Source of the DNA: Verrucomicrobiota bacterium | GTDB taxonomy: Bacteria > Verrucomicrobiota > Verrucomicrobiia > Chthoniobacterales > Terrimicrobiaceae | Assembly: GCA_026398275.1 (NCBI GenBank) | Contig: JAPLTF010000010.1 | Coordinates: 1 to 47,199 of the forward strand | Length of the DNA: 47,199 bases | Reading direction: 5' to 3' | Shown here: piece by piece, positions 26,764 to 34,939 of the stretch | Numbering within the stretch: the first letter of the stretch is position 1 | Layout: every line of letters begins with the position of its first letter | The notes under the pieces: model-generated | The model's database searches: none | Told to the model about the DNA's origin: nothing | The model's input: the letters and a program-made list of their open reading frames with translations, nothing else | Translations under genes and position numbers: made by a program

Positions 26764-29700
26764 GCCACGGCTGCGGCATCATTGACCAGGGCCCGACAGG
26801 CGGCAAGATCGAGCTTGCCGGTGATCAGGATCGGGAGGTGGTCGAGGTGAAGGACATGGCGCGGGATCCAAAGATTCGGGACGTCGAGCTCGCGGCACAA
26901 ATCCTCGCGCGTCAGATCGCGGGTGGTCAGCAGCACGAGCTCCTCGCCTTTCTCAATGCTCGGGCGGCCGAGAACGCAATCGTGGGCGCGACCGGTGGAA
27001 TCCGGAAACGCCCGCGCGATCGCCTCCTCAACGGCCCCGTGCGAAACCATCTCCCCGCCGACTTTCGAAAACCTCGAAAGCCTTCCTTCGAGAAAAAGAA
27101 ACCCCTCGGCATCCACGCGGACAATGTCGCCGGTGACCAGCCATCCGTCGCGGAACTTTTCCGGCGACTGGCCGTCGAGATAAGCCGAGATGATATTGGC
27201 CCCGCGCACCGCAAGCACGCCCCTCGAACCGCCCGGACATTCCTCGCCGGTCTCGGGATCAAGCAAGCGCATGGCAACTCCCGGCAGGAGTCGTCCGGTG
27301 CTGCCTTCGCGCCAGCCTTTCTGCAACGAGTCCGCCCCGAACCCGCGCGCCGGATCGGGCATATTAAAGCTCATCACCGGCGCGGCCTCGGTGAGCCCGT
27401 AGCCCGCAAAGACCTCGCATCCGAAGCGCGACCGGAACGCCGCCGCAGTCTCTGCAGGAAGCCGCTCCGCGCCTGTGGCTGCCAACCTCAGCGTGCCGAA
27501 CGCATCGCGGGGGATCCTACGCGCATACGCCCGCAGGAATGTGGGCGTGGTCAGCAGAACGGTGGCCACGCATTCGCGCGCGGCATCGGCCAGCTTTTCG
27601 CAATCCAGCGGCGACGGGGATGTGATCAGGGTGCGCCCGCTCATCAGCGGGGCGAGCATGCCCATCGTCAGCCCGAAGCTGTGAAACAGGGGCAGCGCGC
27701 TCAGCAGGCGGTCGTCGGGACGAAGGAATCCGGTCTCGCAGACCTGATGGAAATTTCCCATCACCTGGCGGTGGCTCAGGGAGACACCTTTTGGCAGACC
27801 GCTGGTGCCGCTCGTGAAGAGGACAATCGCCTCATCGTCAGGCTTCACCCGGGGCAGGCGCATGCGACGCTCGATCAGAAACGCGTGAAGAACGAGGCCT
27901 TCCAGCCATGTCCAGGCACGGCTCACGGAGGAAATCCCCTTCAGCTCGCGCTCGATGAAGACCAGGTTGTCCGGCCACGGAAAGTTCGGGATCTTCTTTA
28001 CGACGGCCTCTGCGGTGATCACGGCCTGCAATCCGGCCAGCTCCAGGCACGAGCGTGCGGCTTCGGGCGTGAGCGTGGGGTTCAGGTTGACCGGAACTTT
28101 TCCCGCGAGGATAACGGCCAGATTGGCGAGCGTCCCGGGAATCCCCGGCGGCAGCAGGATCCCGATGCGCCGCTGCGGCATGCTCCGGAGCCGGCGGGCG
28201 AGCAGCCGACCTCCCGCAAGAAGCTCGCCCCTGCGCAACATCTTCGGCCGCGAAACTGGATCGTGGATGGCAATTTTCCACGGCTCGGAATCCAGAGTGC
28301 GGATCAGGCAGGATGCCAGCGTGCGCTTGAGGGGGCGGGCGCGGAACGCCTGCTCGCCGAGTTCCAGCAGGGTTTCACGCACGCGGGATGCCGTGGCCTC
28401 CGCGACGCTGAGCGGCTTGGCAAAGGAAACCGTGACGTTGCGGCGGAGCCGGTGCGGGCACTTCGTGAAATACCGCCCGCCCTCGAACGAGTAGATCGAT
28501 CCCCACAAGCCGTCGAGATGCGCGACCACCACCGGGCACTGCGCCCGCCGCGCGATCAGCTCGAACCCGCTCTTGAGCTCCATCAGGCAGCCGGTGCGGG
28601 TCAGCTGGCCCTCGGGAAAAATGCAGACCACCTCGCCGGCCCGGATGCAGTCGGACGCCCGGACGATCGCATCCCGCGCCTTGGTCGAGGACACCGGGAT
28701 CGCGCCGAAGATGCGGAGGATTTTCCCGAGGAACAGCGCCTGGAAAAATGCGTCATACGAAAGGAACCGGATCGGCCGCGGAGAGGCGAGCGACAGGACG
28801 ATCGTGTCCACATACGTCACATGATTGCAGACCATCAGGACGCCGCCCTTGGACGGAATGTTTTCAAAGCCGGGGTTCCTCACGTCGTAGCGCCAGCGGG
28901 CGAGGAAGAACGTCACGATCCGCAACACATCCTGCGGCAACATGCTCGTGGCGAATATCGCGGTCAGAAAAAAGAGGACCGAGAGGCACAGGAACTGGCC
29001 GTGGAGCCCGAAGTGACAGACGCCTGCCACCAGCGCGTGAAGCGCCACCGCCAGAACGCCGGCGATGCTGGAGAGCATGCTGGATCCCGCGAGGATGGAC
29101 CCGCGGTGCTCCTCGGGAGCCCGGTCCACGAGAAACGCGCCGAGCGGCACGAGATACAATCCCCCGCACACGCCAAGCGCAAAGAGCCCGGCGAAGGAAA
29201 AGAAACCGCCGGCCTTCAGGTTGGCCAGCACGAAAAGAACCCCTGCAAGCCCCATGGCGGAAACTGGAACCAGCCCCATGATGATCCGGTAGCGGCAGAT
29301 GCGGGCGGCGGAAACGCTCCCGACAGCAATCCCCGCTCCCATCGTGGCCAGCATCAGCCCGGTCATCCTCGCCGCCCCCAGCCCACCGGGAAACAAGGCG
29401 CGGCCGGCCTCGGAAAGCGTCAGCAGGAGGAATCCCCCGGCCAGGTAGAACACCGCATCGCCCCACGCGGCACGACGGATGCCCGGATCCCGGCGCAGTG
29501 CCTGGATCAGAGCCCCGTGGCCGAAAACCACCCGGAGCCCGAACGGCACCCTGTTGGAGGAGGCATGCGCGGGGACCCGTCGGAAAAACCAGATCGCCAC
29601 CGCGCAACTCACCGCAAGGAGAACAAACGAGATCCCCGCCGCCTGCCACGGGCCGCCGGCGGATGCAGCAAGACCGTCGATCAACTGCCCGCCCGCGAGG

Positions 29701-30161
29701 CTCCCCGCAAGGATCGCTGCGATGCAGAACATCTCCATCCACCCCACGACCTCGCCGACGGACTCGCCGGCCAGCTCTTTGATCATGCCGCGCCGCGCGG
29801 GCGACATCAGGCTGGATTGGATCCCCAGCAGAAAAAATCCCCCCACCGCAACCGGCAGCGAGCGGATGGCAGCGGCGCCCACCAGCGCGACCATCACGGC
29901 CAGCTGCAGCCAGAGGCTGGCGGACAGCACATTCCGTTTGGGAAAGCGGTCGGACAGCCATCCGCTCACCGGCGCGAAGAGCACGAACGGGGTGACGAGC
30001 AGAAGCGCGATCAGGCTCACCACCCGGGACGCCGCATCGGCGGGAAGCAGCATCTGCACCAGGCCGATCAGGGCGAGCTTGGTGGCGTTGTCATTGAAGG
30101 CGACCTGCGTCTGCGCAAACAGCAGCCCGCCGATGCCTTTGTGTCGAAGGATTGTTTTCAT
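26760..30161 (-). CDS. Three-domain MFS transporter / PlsC acyltransferase / acyl-AMP ligase (LplT-Aas-like fusion)
   Basis: The 1,133-residue protein has three modules. Residues 1 to about 410 form an MFS transporter (SGWLSDRFPKRNVL loop) like the lysophospholipid flippase LplT. About 430-620 is a PlsC-type 1-acyl-glycerophosphate acyltransferase with NHVTYVD (His448, Asp453) and FPEGQ (516). About 630 to the end is an AMP-forming acyl ligase with LFTSGTSGLPKGVSLSHRQ (783 on), GYGLTE and WLVTGD. In Enterobacteria LplT imports lysophosphatidylethanolamine and the separate Aas protein, with the last two modules, re-acylates it. Here one chain does all. The ATG follows a GTG (30164). It is divergent from a LysR regulator and coupled to an alpha/beta hydrolase. 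Confidence 0.9.
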   Translation of the reverse strand: MKTILRHKGIGGLLFAQTQVAFNDNATKLALIGLVQMLLPADAASRVVSLIALLLVTPFVLFAPVSGWLSDRFPKRNVLSASLWLQLAVMVALVGAAAIRSLPVAVGGFFLLGIQSSLMSPARRGMIKELAGESVGEVVGWMEMFCIAAILAGSLAGGQLIDGLAASAGGPWQAAGISFVLLAVSCAVAIWFFRRVPAHASSNRVPFGLRVVFGHGALIQALRRDPGIRRAAWGDAVFYLAGGFLLLTLSEAGRALFPGGLGAARMTGLMLATMGAGIAVGSVSAARICRYRIIMGLVPVSAMGLAGVLFVLANLKAGGFFSFAGLFALGVCGGLYLVPLGAFLVDRAPEEHRGSILAGSSMLSSIAGVLAVALHALVAGVCHFGLHGQFLCLSVLFFLTAIFATSMLPQDVLRIVTFFLARWRYDVRNPGFENIPSKGGVLMVCNHVTYVDTIVLSLASPRPIRFLSYDAFFQALFLGKILRIFGAIPVSSTKARDAIVRASDCIRAGEVVCIFPEGQLTRTGCLMELKSGFELIARRAQCPVVVAHLDGLWGSIYSFEGGRYFTKCPHRLRRNVTVSFAKPLSVAEATASRVRETLLELGEQAFRARPLKRTLASCLIRTLDSEPWKIAIHDPVSRPKMLRRGELLAGGRLLARRLRSMPQRRIGILLPPGIPGTLANLAVILAGKVPVNLNPTLTPEAARSCLELAGLQAVITAEAVVKKIPNFPWPDNLVFIERELKGISSVSRAWTWLEGLVLHAFLIERRMRLPRVKPDDEAIVLFTSGTSGLPKGVSLSHRQVMGNFHQVCETGFLRPDDRLLSALPLFHSFGLTMGMLAPLMSGRTLITSPSPLDCEKLADAARECVATVLLTTPTFLRAYARRIPRDAFGTLRLAATGAERLPAETAAAFRSRFGCEVFAGYGLTEAAPVMSFNMPDPARGFGADSLQKGWREGSTGRLLPGVAMRLLDPETGEECPGGSRGVLAVRGANIISAYLDGQSPEKFRDGWLVTGDIVRVDAEGFLFLEGRLSRFSKVGGEMVSHGAVEEAIARAFPDSTGRAHDCVLGRPSIEKGEELVLLTTRDLTREDLCRELDVPNLWIPRHVLHLDHLPILITGKLDLAACRALVNDAAAVA

Positions 30162-30197
30162 CACGGGCGAGGATGGCTCGGGATTGAGAATTTACAT

Positions 30198-30226
30198 AAT
30201 CGATAATTTTTTGTCATATATCGATT
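30198..30226. promoter_or_regulatory. Inverted-repeat operator between the divergent LysR and fusion genes
   Basis: AATCGATA (30198-30205) and TATCGATT (30219-30226) are perfect inverted repeats with a 13-bp spacer in a 67-base AT-rich intergenic space. Divergent promoters with a T-N(11-13)-A palindrome are the standard LysR arrangement, so this is the probable regulator binding site. Confidence 0.55.
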
Positions 30227-30228
30227 TT

Positions 30229-31191
30229 ATGAATGTTCACCATCTGGAGCTTTTCTACCATGTCGCACGCCACGAGGGGATCGTCGCCGCCTGCCGGCAG
30301 ATGCCCTACGGAATCCAGCAGCCGGCGGTCAGCTCGCAGGTTGCCCGCCTGGAGGCGGATCTCGGAACCACCCTCTTCGAACGGCGCCCGTTCCAGCTCA
30401 CTCCGGCAGGGCGCGCGCTTTATGACTTCATCAGCCCGTTCTTCGGACGGCTCGGGGAAATGGAGGACGTGATTCGCGGAAAGGTGGCGAATGTCATCCG
30501 GCTGGCCGGATTGACCGAAGTGATGCGCGAGCACGTCCCCGCCTTGCTGGCCGGGCTGCGCGGGAGGTTTCCCGGACTCAAGGTGACGTTGCAGGAGATC
30601 GACCAGCGCGGGGCCGAACGCCTGATCGGCCAGGGCGAGGCCGACCTTGCGATCACGGTGCTCGAGTCCCGGCTGCCGGCCGGTTTTCATTCGGTCATCC
30701 TGGCGCGGCTTCCGCTCTGCCTTCTGGTGCCTGCCGCGAGCGGCCACCGGCGCGCGTCGGAACTGCTGAAAGCGGGAGCGGCGGGCCACGTGCCGCTCAT
30801 CAGCCTCCCTCCCCACGAGATGCTGCCGCGGATTTTCCAAAAAGAGCTCGCCCGCAGGGGCGTGCAGTGGCGGACGGAATTGGAAACCAGCTCGCAGGAT
30901 CTCGTCGCCATCTACGTGCGGAATACCCTCGGCGTCGGCCTGGCGGTGCGCACCCCCCAGCTCGAAAGCGATCCGACGCTCCGCATGCTGCCGCTCCGGG
31001 GATTCCCCACCCTCCCCATCGGCGCCTTCTGGCGCGGCAAGCCCGGCGAAATCTCCCGGGCCCTGATCGATGACCTCGTCCGCCACTCCCGCAGGTTTCT
31101 CGATGCGCATCAGGATGGGCCACCTAAAGCCGGGTTACCTTCAAGCGCGCAAACTTCCGGTCGCCTGACCCGAGCGACACGGAAGCTTTGA
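30229..31191 (+). CDS. LysR-family transcriptional regulator
   Basis: From the ATG at 30229 the 320-residue protein has an N-terminal helix-turn-helix, MNVHHLELFYHVARHEGIV, then IQQPAVSSQVARLEADLGTT, LFERRPFQLTPAGRALY, followed by a periplasmic-binding-like co-inducer domain (VIRLAGLTEVMREHVPALLA). The first recognition helix is preceded by a short insertion (CRQMPYGIQQ), seen in some LysR subgroups. It is divergent from the transporter-acyltransferase-ligase gene and likely regulates it. Its 3' end overlaps the convergent protease gene by 68 bp; the last 20 or so residues lie past the usual LysR end. Confidence 0.9.
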   Translation: MNVHHLELFYHVARHEGIVAACRQMPYGIQQPAVSSQVARLEADLGTTLFERRPFQLTPAGRALYDFISPFFGRLGEMEDVIRGKVANVIRLAGLTEVMREHVPALLAGLRGRFPGLKVTLQEIDQRGAERLIGQGEADLAITVLESRLPAGFHSVILARLPLCLLVPAASGHRRASELLKAGAAGHVPLISLPPHEMLPRIFQKELARRGVQWRTELETSSQDLVAIYVRNTLGVGLAVRTPQLESDPTLRMLPLRGFPTLPIGAFWRGKPGEISRALIDDLVRHSRRFLDAHQDGPPKAGLPSSAQTSGRLTRATRKL

Positions 31192-32320
31192 CCTTCTGAA
31201 AAACGGTCGCGCCATCCAAAACGGTGATGGCCGCAGGCTCAACCACCCAGTCTCCCGCCCGCAGCGTGGCGGAAGTCTCCACTTCGACTTTGATGTCGGT
31301 TGTTGAGGCCAGACGACTGTAAGTGAGAACAAGATTCTCACCCTCGATTGACGCGAGGGGCACCCCCTCCGTCGATCGGATGGTGGGATTCAGACCCAGC
31401 GCATATTCCATCAGCAGCGGAATCCCGTCGCCATCGGAGTCATCGGAGTCCGCCGTGGCCTGCGCAACGACATATTTCGCCTTCCAAGCGTCGTAGCGCA
31501 GGACCCAGGAATACTCGCGCAGCCGCACGAAGTAGGCCGTGTCGGAGGGAAAGTATTTCGAGGAGTTAAGAGTCGAAACCACAGTGGTTATCCCGCTCAA
31601 GGCCCATGTTCCAGACGAGGACTGGAAAAGCGCGCTACCGGAGTCGCCGAGCGTCGCCGTTGCCTCACTTGGCCCCTTGCTGGAATTGAATGCCACGCTG
31701 AGCGCCGTGTAGCCCATCGTGGTGTTGCCAACAGCATATGTCATGGCAGATGTGAAAAGGGACGTCGTGTTCGTTCCCCACCGAAATGCCCGGCTCGCGT
31801 CATCGCCCCAATTCCATCCCTGGGCGCTGATCACAGTCCCCTTCCCCACTCCCCATCCGACAAGCACGGAGGAAGCGGATGTGTCAGCAGTCGCAGACTG
31901 GGCGAGAGGCAGTAAGCTCAAGCCCGGATCTCCCGAGATTCGCTGAAGCTGAAGATCCACATTGATTGCAGGCTGTCCCGGGACAGTGATGGGCAAAGGC
32001 GAAAACGAGGTGTCACGATTGTAAATCGTCCCCTGGATGAGAAGCCCCGTGTCCGAGGTTCCCACATGCCTTGCGGTGAGAAGATAGCCGTTGCCAATGT
32101 AAACGGCCGATGCATTGTTCGCGCCGTAACGAACAACATATTGCCATGGGACGCCGAGGGCGGGCGATACCGGATATGTCGCAGAGTTCGCCGGATCGAT
32201 GACGTTCTTCGTGTTGCCGGTCGAGGCTGCCGTATCGTAAACGATCAGCGCCCTGGCATTTGCCGAAATGACGAGGAGGGCGGAAACAACGAAAAACTTC
32301 AAGCGGTTTGCGTGGGCCAT
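31124..32320 (-). CDS. Secreted trypsin-like serine protease
   Basis: From the ATG at 32320 the 398-residue protein starts with a signal peptide (FFVVSALLVISANARA) and has the trypsin-fold triad: LLTARHVG (His85), NVDLQLQRI (Asp122) and LGDSGSALF (Ser227). A C-terminal region with DSDGDGIPLLMEYALGLNPT, a calcium-binding thrombospondin-type-3-like repeat common at the end of verrucomicrobial secreted proteins, is followed by a beta-rich tail. It would be exported to the periplasm or surface. Its gene overlaps the convergent LysR gene by 68 bp. The substrate is unknown. Confidence 0.85.
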   Translation of the reverse strand: MAHANRLKFFVVSALLVISANARALIVYDTAASTGNTKNVIDPANSATYPVSPALGVPWQYVVRYGANNASAVYIGNGYLLTARHVGTSDTGLLIQGTIYNRDTSFSPLPITVPGQPAINVDLQLQRISGDPGLSLLPLAQSATADTSASSVLVGWGVGKGTVISAQGWNWGDDASRAFRWGTNTTSLFTSAMTYAVGNTTMGYTALSVAFNSSKGPSEATATLGDSGSALFQSSSGTWALSGITTVVSTLNSSKYFPSDTAYFVRLREYSWVLRYDAWKAKYVVAQATADSDDSDGDGIPLLMEYALGLNPTIRSTEGVPLASIEGENLVLTYSRLASTTDIKVEVETSATLRAGDWVVEPAAITVLDGATVFQKVKASVSLGSGDRKFARLKVTRL

Positions 32321-32380
32321 TGCCGGAAATCCAGTTCGGAACCATGCACCGGACTGCGTCGTCATGCAACCGGCGATGTG

Positions 32381-32794
32381 CTATTTCCGCGAGGGATCGA
32401 GCAGCCGGTTCAGCAGGGCGGCGATCCGGTAGCCTGCGAGCGTGATGCGCTTTTCGGCGCAGTCCCGCGAGGCCCCGACCTGTCCGTCCTTGAACTCCCG
32501 GCGGCAGGCACTGTCCCAGAAAAAGTGGAGGTTCCCGCCCTTGGAAAAAAGCAGGTCCACCCCCGCGTCCCTCAGGTTGGAGATCTTCGTCCGGTTGCCG
32601 CCCGTGTCGCTGTGCTCGGTCGCGTGGAGCGGCTGGTGGTGAACCGCGCGATCGCCGCGTCCAACTCCGCGCGCTTTCGGCGTCAGCTCCCCATACGCAA
32701 TCCTCATTGTCAGCATGTGCCCGAGAGGATCCGACGCCCTCGCAAATGGCATGATGCAAAGAAAAGCCAACACGGCAATCAGATGACGAAACAT
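32381..32794 (-). pseudogene. S1/P1 nuclease gene with large internal deletion
   Basis: The 137-residue frame from the ATG at 32794 has a signal peptide (LIAVLAFLCIMPFARA) and the N-terminal family region IAYGELTPKAR. It then jumps to the zinc-ligand motif HHQPLHATEHSD followed by GGN, NLHFFWDSA and AEKRITLAGYRIAALLN. S1/P1 nucleases are about 250-300 residues and have well over 100 residues between those N- and C-terminal segments, with zinc-binding histidines. The join at about 32655 leaves the frame open, but the protein lacks the central zinc ligands and should be inactive. Confidence 0.75.
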
Positions 32795-32848
32795 GCGCGG
32801 AATCTGCTCCGCGCCCCGCGCTTTGTCGCGGACTTCGTGGAAAATCTC

Positions 32849-33190
32849 AGAACCTGTGAAATAATTAGGAAAAGCCGCGCGAGAGTAGAAAAGGCCGGAT
32901 GGCAAGGCGCTCGCGAAGGCGCATCCCCTCAGCGGGCTGTAACTGAGCGAGCAACGCCGCCAGACGGCCTTTTCTGCTCTCGCCCGCCCAGAGGGTTGCG
33001 TGTCTTTTTGGCTTGGCCTGCGTTGCTCAGGCGGGGCAGCCGACCGATGGGAGACAGCCTGCCGCAGGCAGCCCGGAGGGCGATGCGAAGCATCGGCAAG
33101 ACCGCTGTGGGTATTGCCGCCGCCTTCGTGCCTTGGCCAAGCCAAAAATCCTCAGCAACGCGGCTTTTTCCTAATTATTTCACAGGTTCT
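32849..33190. mobile_element. 342-bp inverted-repeat element with ~31-bp ends (MITE-like)
   Basis: Left end AGAACCTGTGAAATAATT (from 32849) and right end AATTATTTCACAGGTTCT (to 33190) are perfect over the outer part; the full 31/32-bp arms (32849-32879, 33159-33190) differ only by one extra base. Internal palindromes include AGAAAAGGCC/GGCCTTTTCT and TTTTTGGCTTGGCC/GGCCAAGCCAAAAA. No transposase is encoded, and no clear target duplication is visible. It lies 55 bases upstream of the nuclease remnant. The element could carry promoters or form strong hairpins. Confidence 0.8.
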
Positions 33191-33258
33191 CAGCGCATTC
33201 CGCGGAGCTGAAGCGATTGGGCGCTGAGCGGGGGGGCGCTTGCCGGGGCGGAGAAAAT

Positions 33259-33714
33259 TCAAATTCCGTCGCCATTCAGGCCGGCGATTTCTGCATCAGC
33301 GACCGGCGCCCCCTTGAGAACATCTGCAAGCGTCGCCGTATCCATGAGTTCGGCCACGGTATCGCGGGCCTGGAGTAGCACCCGGCGGAAGCGACAAACG
33401 GATTCCTGTGAGCACCGCTTGTAGTCGGTGACCGAAACGCAGGCAATCGGAGCAAGATACCCGTCAAAATGCCTCACGACTTCGCCCATCGTGATTTTTG
33501 CCGGGTTTTTCTTCAGCATGTAGCCGCCCCGCTTGCCCGGGAGGCTCTGCACCCAGCCGCGCGCCTTGAGGTCGAGCATGATGTGCTCCAGAAACCGCTT
33601 GGGAACATCATTTCTGCGAGCCAGCTCGCCGATCGGGATCGGTTTTCCCCCGTGATGCTCCACAAGGGTAAAGAGCGCCCGCAGGGCGTAATCTGTTCGC
33701 ATTGAGAGCTGCAT
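33259..33714 (-). CDS. Rrf2-family regulator with three cysteines (possible Fe-S sensor)
   Basis: The 151-residue protein has the Rrf2 winged helix: MQLSMRTDYALRALFTLVEH, IGELARRNDVPKRFLEHIML and GGYMLKKNPAKITMGEVVRH. It then has Cys92, Cys101 and Cys107 (IACVS, KRCSQ, VCRF) in the position of the Fe-S ligands of IscR and NsrR (Cys92/98/104 in IscR), with a slightly wider first spacing. It could therefore sense iron-sulfur status, nitric oxide or oxygen. No Fe-S biogenesis genes adjoin it, so the target is not evident. It stands alone upstream of nothing in the same direction. Confidence 0.88.
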   Translation of the reverse strand: MQLSMRTDYALRALFTLVEHHGGKPIPIGELARRNDVPKRFLEHIMLDLKARGWVQSLPGKRGGYMLKKNPAKITMGEVVRHFDGYLAPIACVSVTDYKRCSQESVCRFRRVLLQARDTVAELMDTATLADVLKGAPVADAEIAGLNGDGI

Positions 33715-33784
33715 AGACGACAGGCTAGGGCGGGATTACGCGGAGATCAAGAGCGCGGGTTGCCGCAGAGTCGTTTTGAGAAAG

Positions 33785-34939
33785 TTAAAGAGCCTTCTCG
33801 AAAATTTTCCAGATCCTCTCCCACTCCCCGCCGACGATCTCGCAGTTTCTCAGGATCTCGGAGTTTGTGTCCTCCATCCAACCCAGTGTGGCATTGGCAT
33901 AGCGCTCCTGGGCTCGGACGAACTGCTCGTGGATCAGCCATGCGTGAAGCCCGCGATCCCTGCAGCCCGGGACGACCCCGAGCACGGTCTGGCGGCAGGA
34001 GTTGATTTTGTGTGTCTTCATCAACAAAAAGATATGGGGAAGACGGAGCCAGTGGGGCGTCCTTTTCACCCTGGCGAGGATTTCGTTGAAATTCGGAAGG
34101 GTGAGCGCCACGCCGGCATCCCTGCCATCCATCTCGGCAATCAGGAGGAGCTTGGGATCGGCGATGGCGCGGATATCATCGGCGGCACCAAGCAGGTCTT
34201 CCATCGAGATCGGAACGAACCCCCAGTTCCGCTCCAGGGTCGCGTTGTAAACCTCCCGCACGATCTTCAGCTCCTCCGGCAGCCGGGAAATGTCCATCGT
34301 CCGCATCTTCAGGTGCGAGCGCGAGGCGACCCGGTCGACGATGCGTGCCAGCCGCGCCGGCTGCGGCAGGCGGTGCATCGGGAGGTTCATCCCGTGCAGG
34401 GTGCGGACATCGGCGAACCCCTCGCCGGCGAGCAGGCTCAGATAGTATTCCGGATTCCAGGTCAGTCCGATCACCGGCGGAAGGTCAAACCGGCTGGCGA
34501 GCATTCCGCACTCGTCGTTGATGCTGGGATTGTAGGGGCCGCGGACGCGATCCATGCCGGAGGCCTTCAATACCCCGGCCACCTTCCCGAACAAAGCTGC
34601 GGCGGTTGCGGGATTGTCCTCGCATTCAAAGAATCCAAAGAATCCCGTCCTGTCCGAGTAGCGCTCGTTGTGCGAGCGGTTGATGATCGCGGCGATCCGT
34701 CCGACCGGACGGCCGTCGCGGGTGGCGATGAACCCGGTGATTTCTCCGTGCCGGAGGAGGAACGCCGACTTCGCGGAAAGGTATTTTGCGACGCTACCGG
34801 GAAACGGCGGGATGAATGCCGGATCCGTTCCGTGCAGTTTCTCCGCCACCCTCTCGAACAGCTTCCTCTCCCGCGGAGTGCGGCAGGCGGAAATCAAACA
34901 CGTTTTTTCTGCGCGTGGGGTTGACGTAGGCGGGATCAT
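33785..34939 (-). CDS. GNAT-like acyltransferase, candidate bacterial ceramide synthase partner
   Basis: The frame from the ATG at 34939 gives 384 residues; a TTG at 34897 is an alternative start. It has the pattern RERKLFERVAEKLHGTDPAF, RDGRPVGRIAAIINRSHNE, GPYNPSINDECGMLASRFDL and PPVIGLTWNPEYYLSLLAGE, characteristic of a conserved GNAT-superfamily family often found beside serine-palmitoyltransferase-like genes. In Caulobacter, a GNAT-like enzyme (bCerS) acylates sphingoid bases. By position and fold this is a candidate for that role. It overlaps the Spt-like gene by 146 bp, which is odd and may reflect a frameshift (see findings). The function is inferred. Confidence 0.7.
   Translation of the reverse strand: MIPPTSTPRAEKTCLISACRTPRERKLFERVAEKLHGTDPAFIPPFPGSVAKYLSAKSAFLLRHGEITGFIATRDGRPVGRIAAIINRSHNERYSDRTGFFGFFECEDNPATAAALFGKVAGVLKASGMDRVRGPYNPSINDECGMLASRFDLPPVIGLTWNPEYYLSLLAGEGFADVRTLHGMNLPMHRLPQPARLARIVDRVASRSHLKMRTMDISRLPEELKIVREVYNATLERNWGFVPISMEDLLGAADDIRAIADPKLLLIAEMDGRDAGVALTLPNFNEILARVKRTPHWLRLPHIFLLMKTHKINSCRQTVLGVVPGCRDRGLHAWLIHEQFVRAQERYANATLGWMEDTNSEILRNCEIVGGEWERIWKIFEKAL

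Noticed and set aside
26754-30206. A very long plus-strand open frame (about 1,150 codons) over the transporter-ligase gene
   Set aside because: It is antisense to a gene with clear MFS, PlsC and AMP-ligase motifs. It is rich in R, P, H, Q and A with no domain pattern, as expected of high-GC shadow frames.
32381-33145. A 254-codon minus-strand gene reading through the 342-bp element
   Set aside because: The first half is translated inverted-repeat DNA. The supported start is the ATG at 32794 with a signal peptide.
32840-33200. A target-site duplication around the 342-bp element
   Set aside because: The flanks (AATCTC on the left, CAGCGC on the right) share no direct repeat next to the ends.
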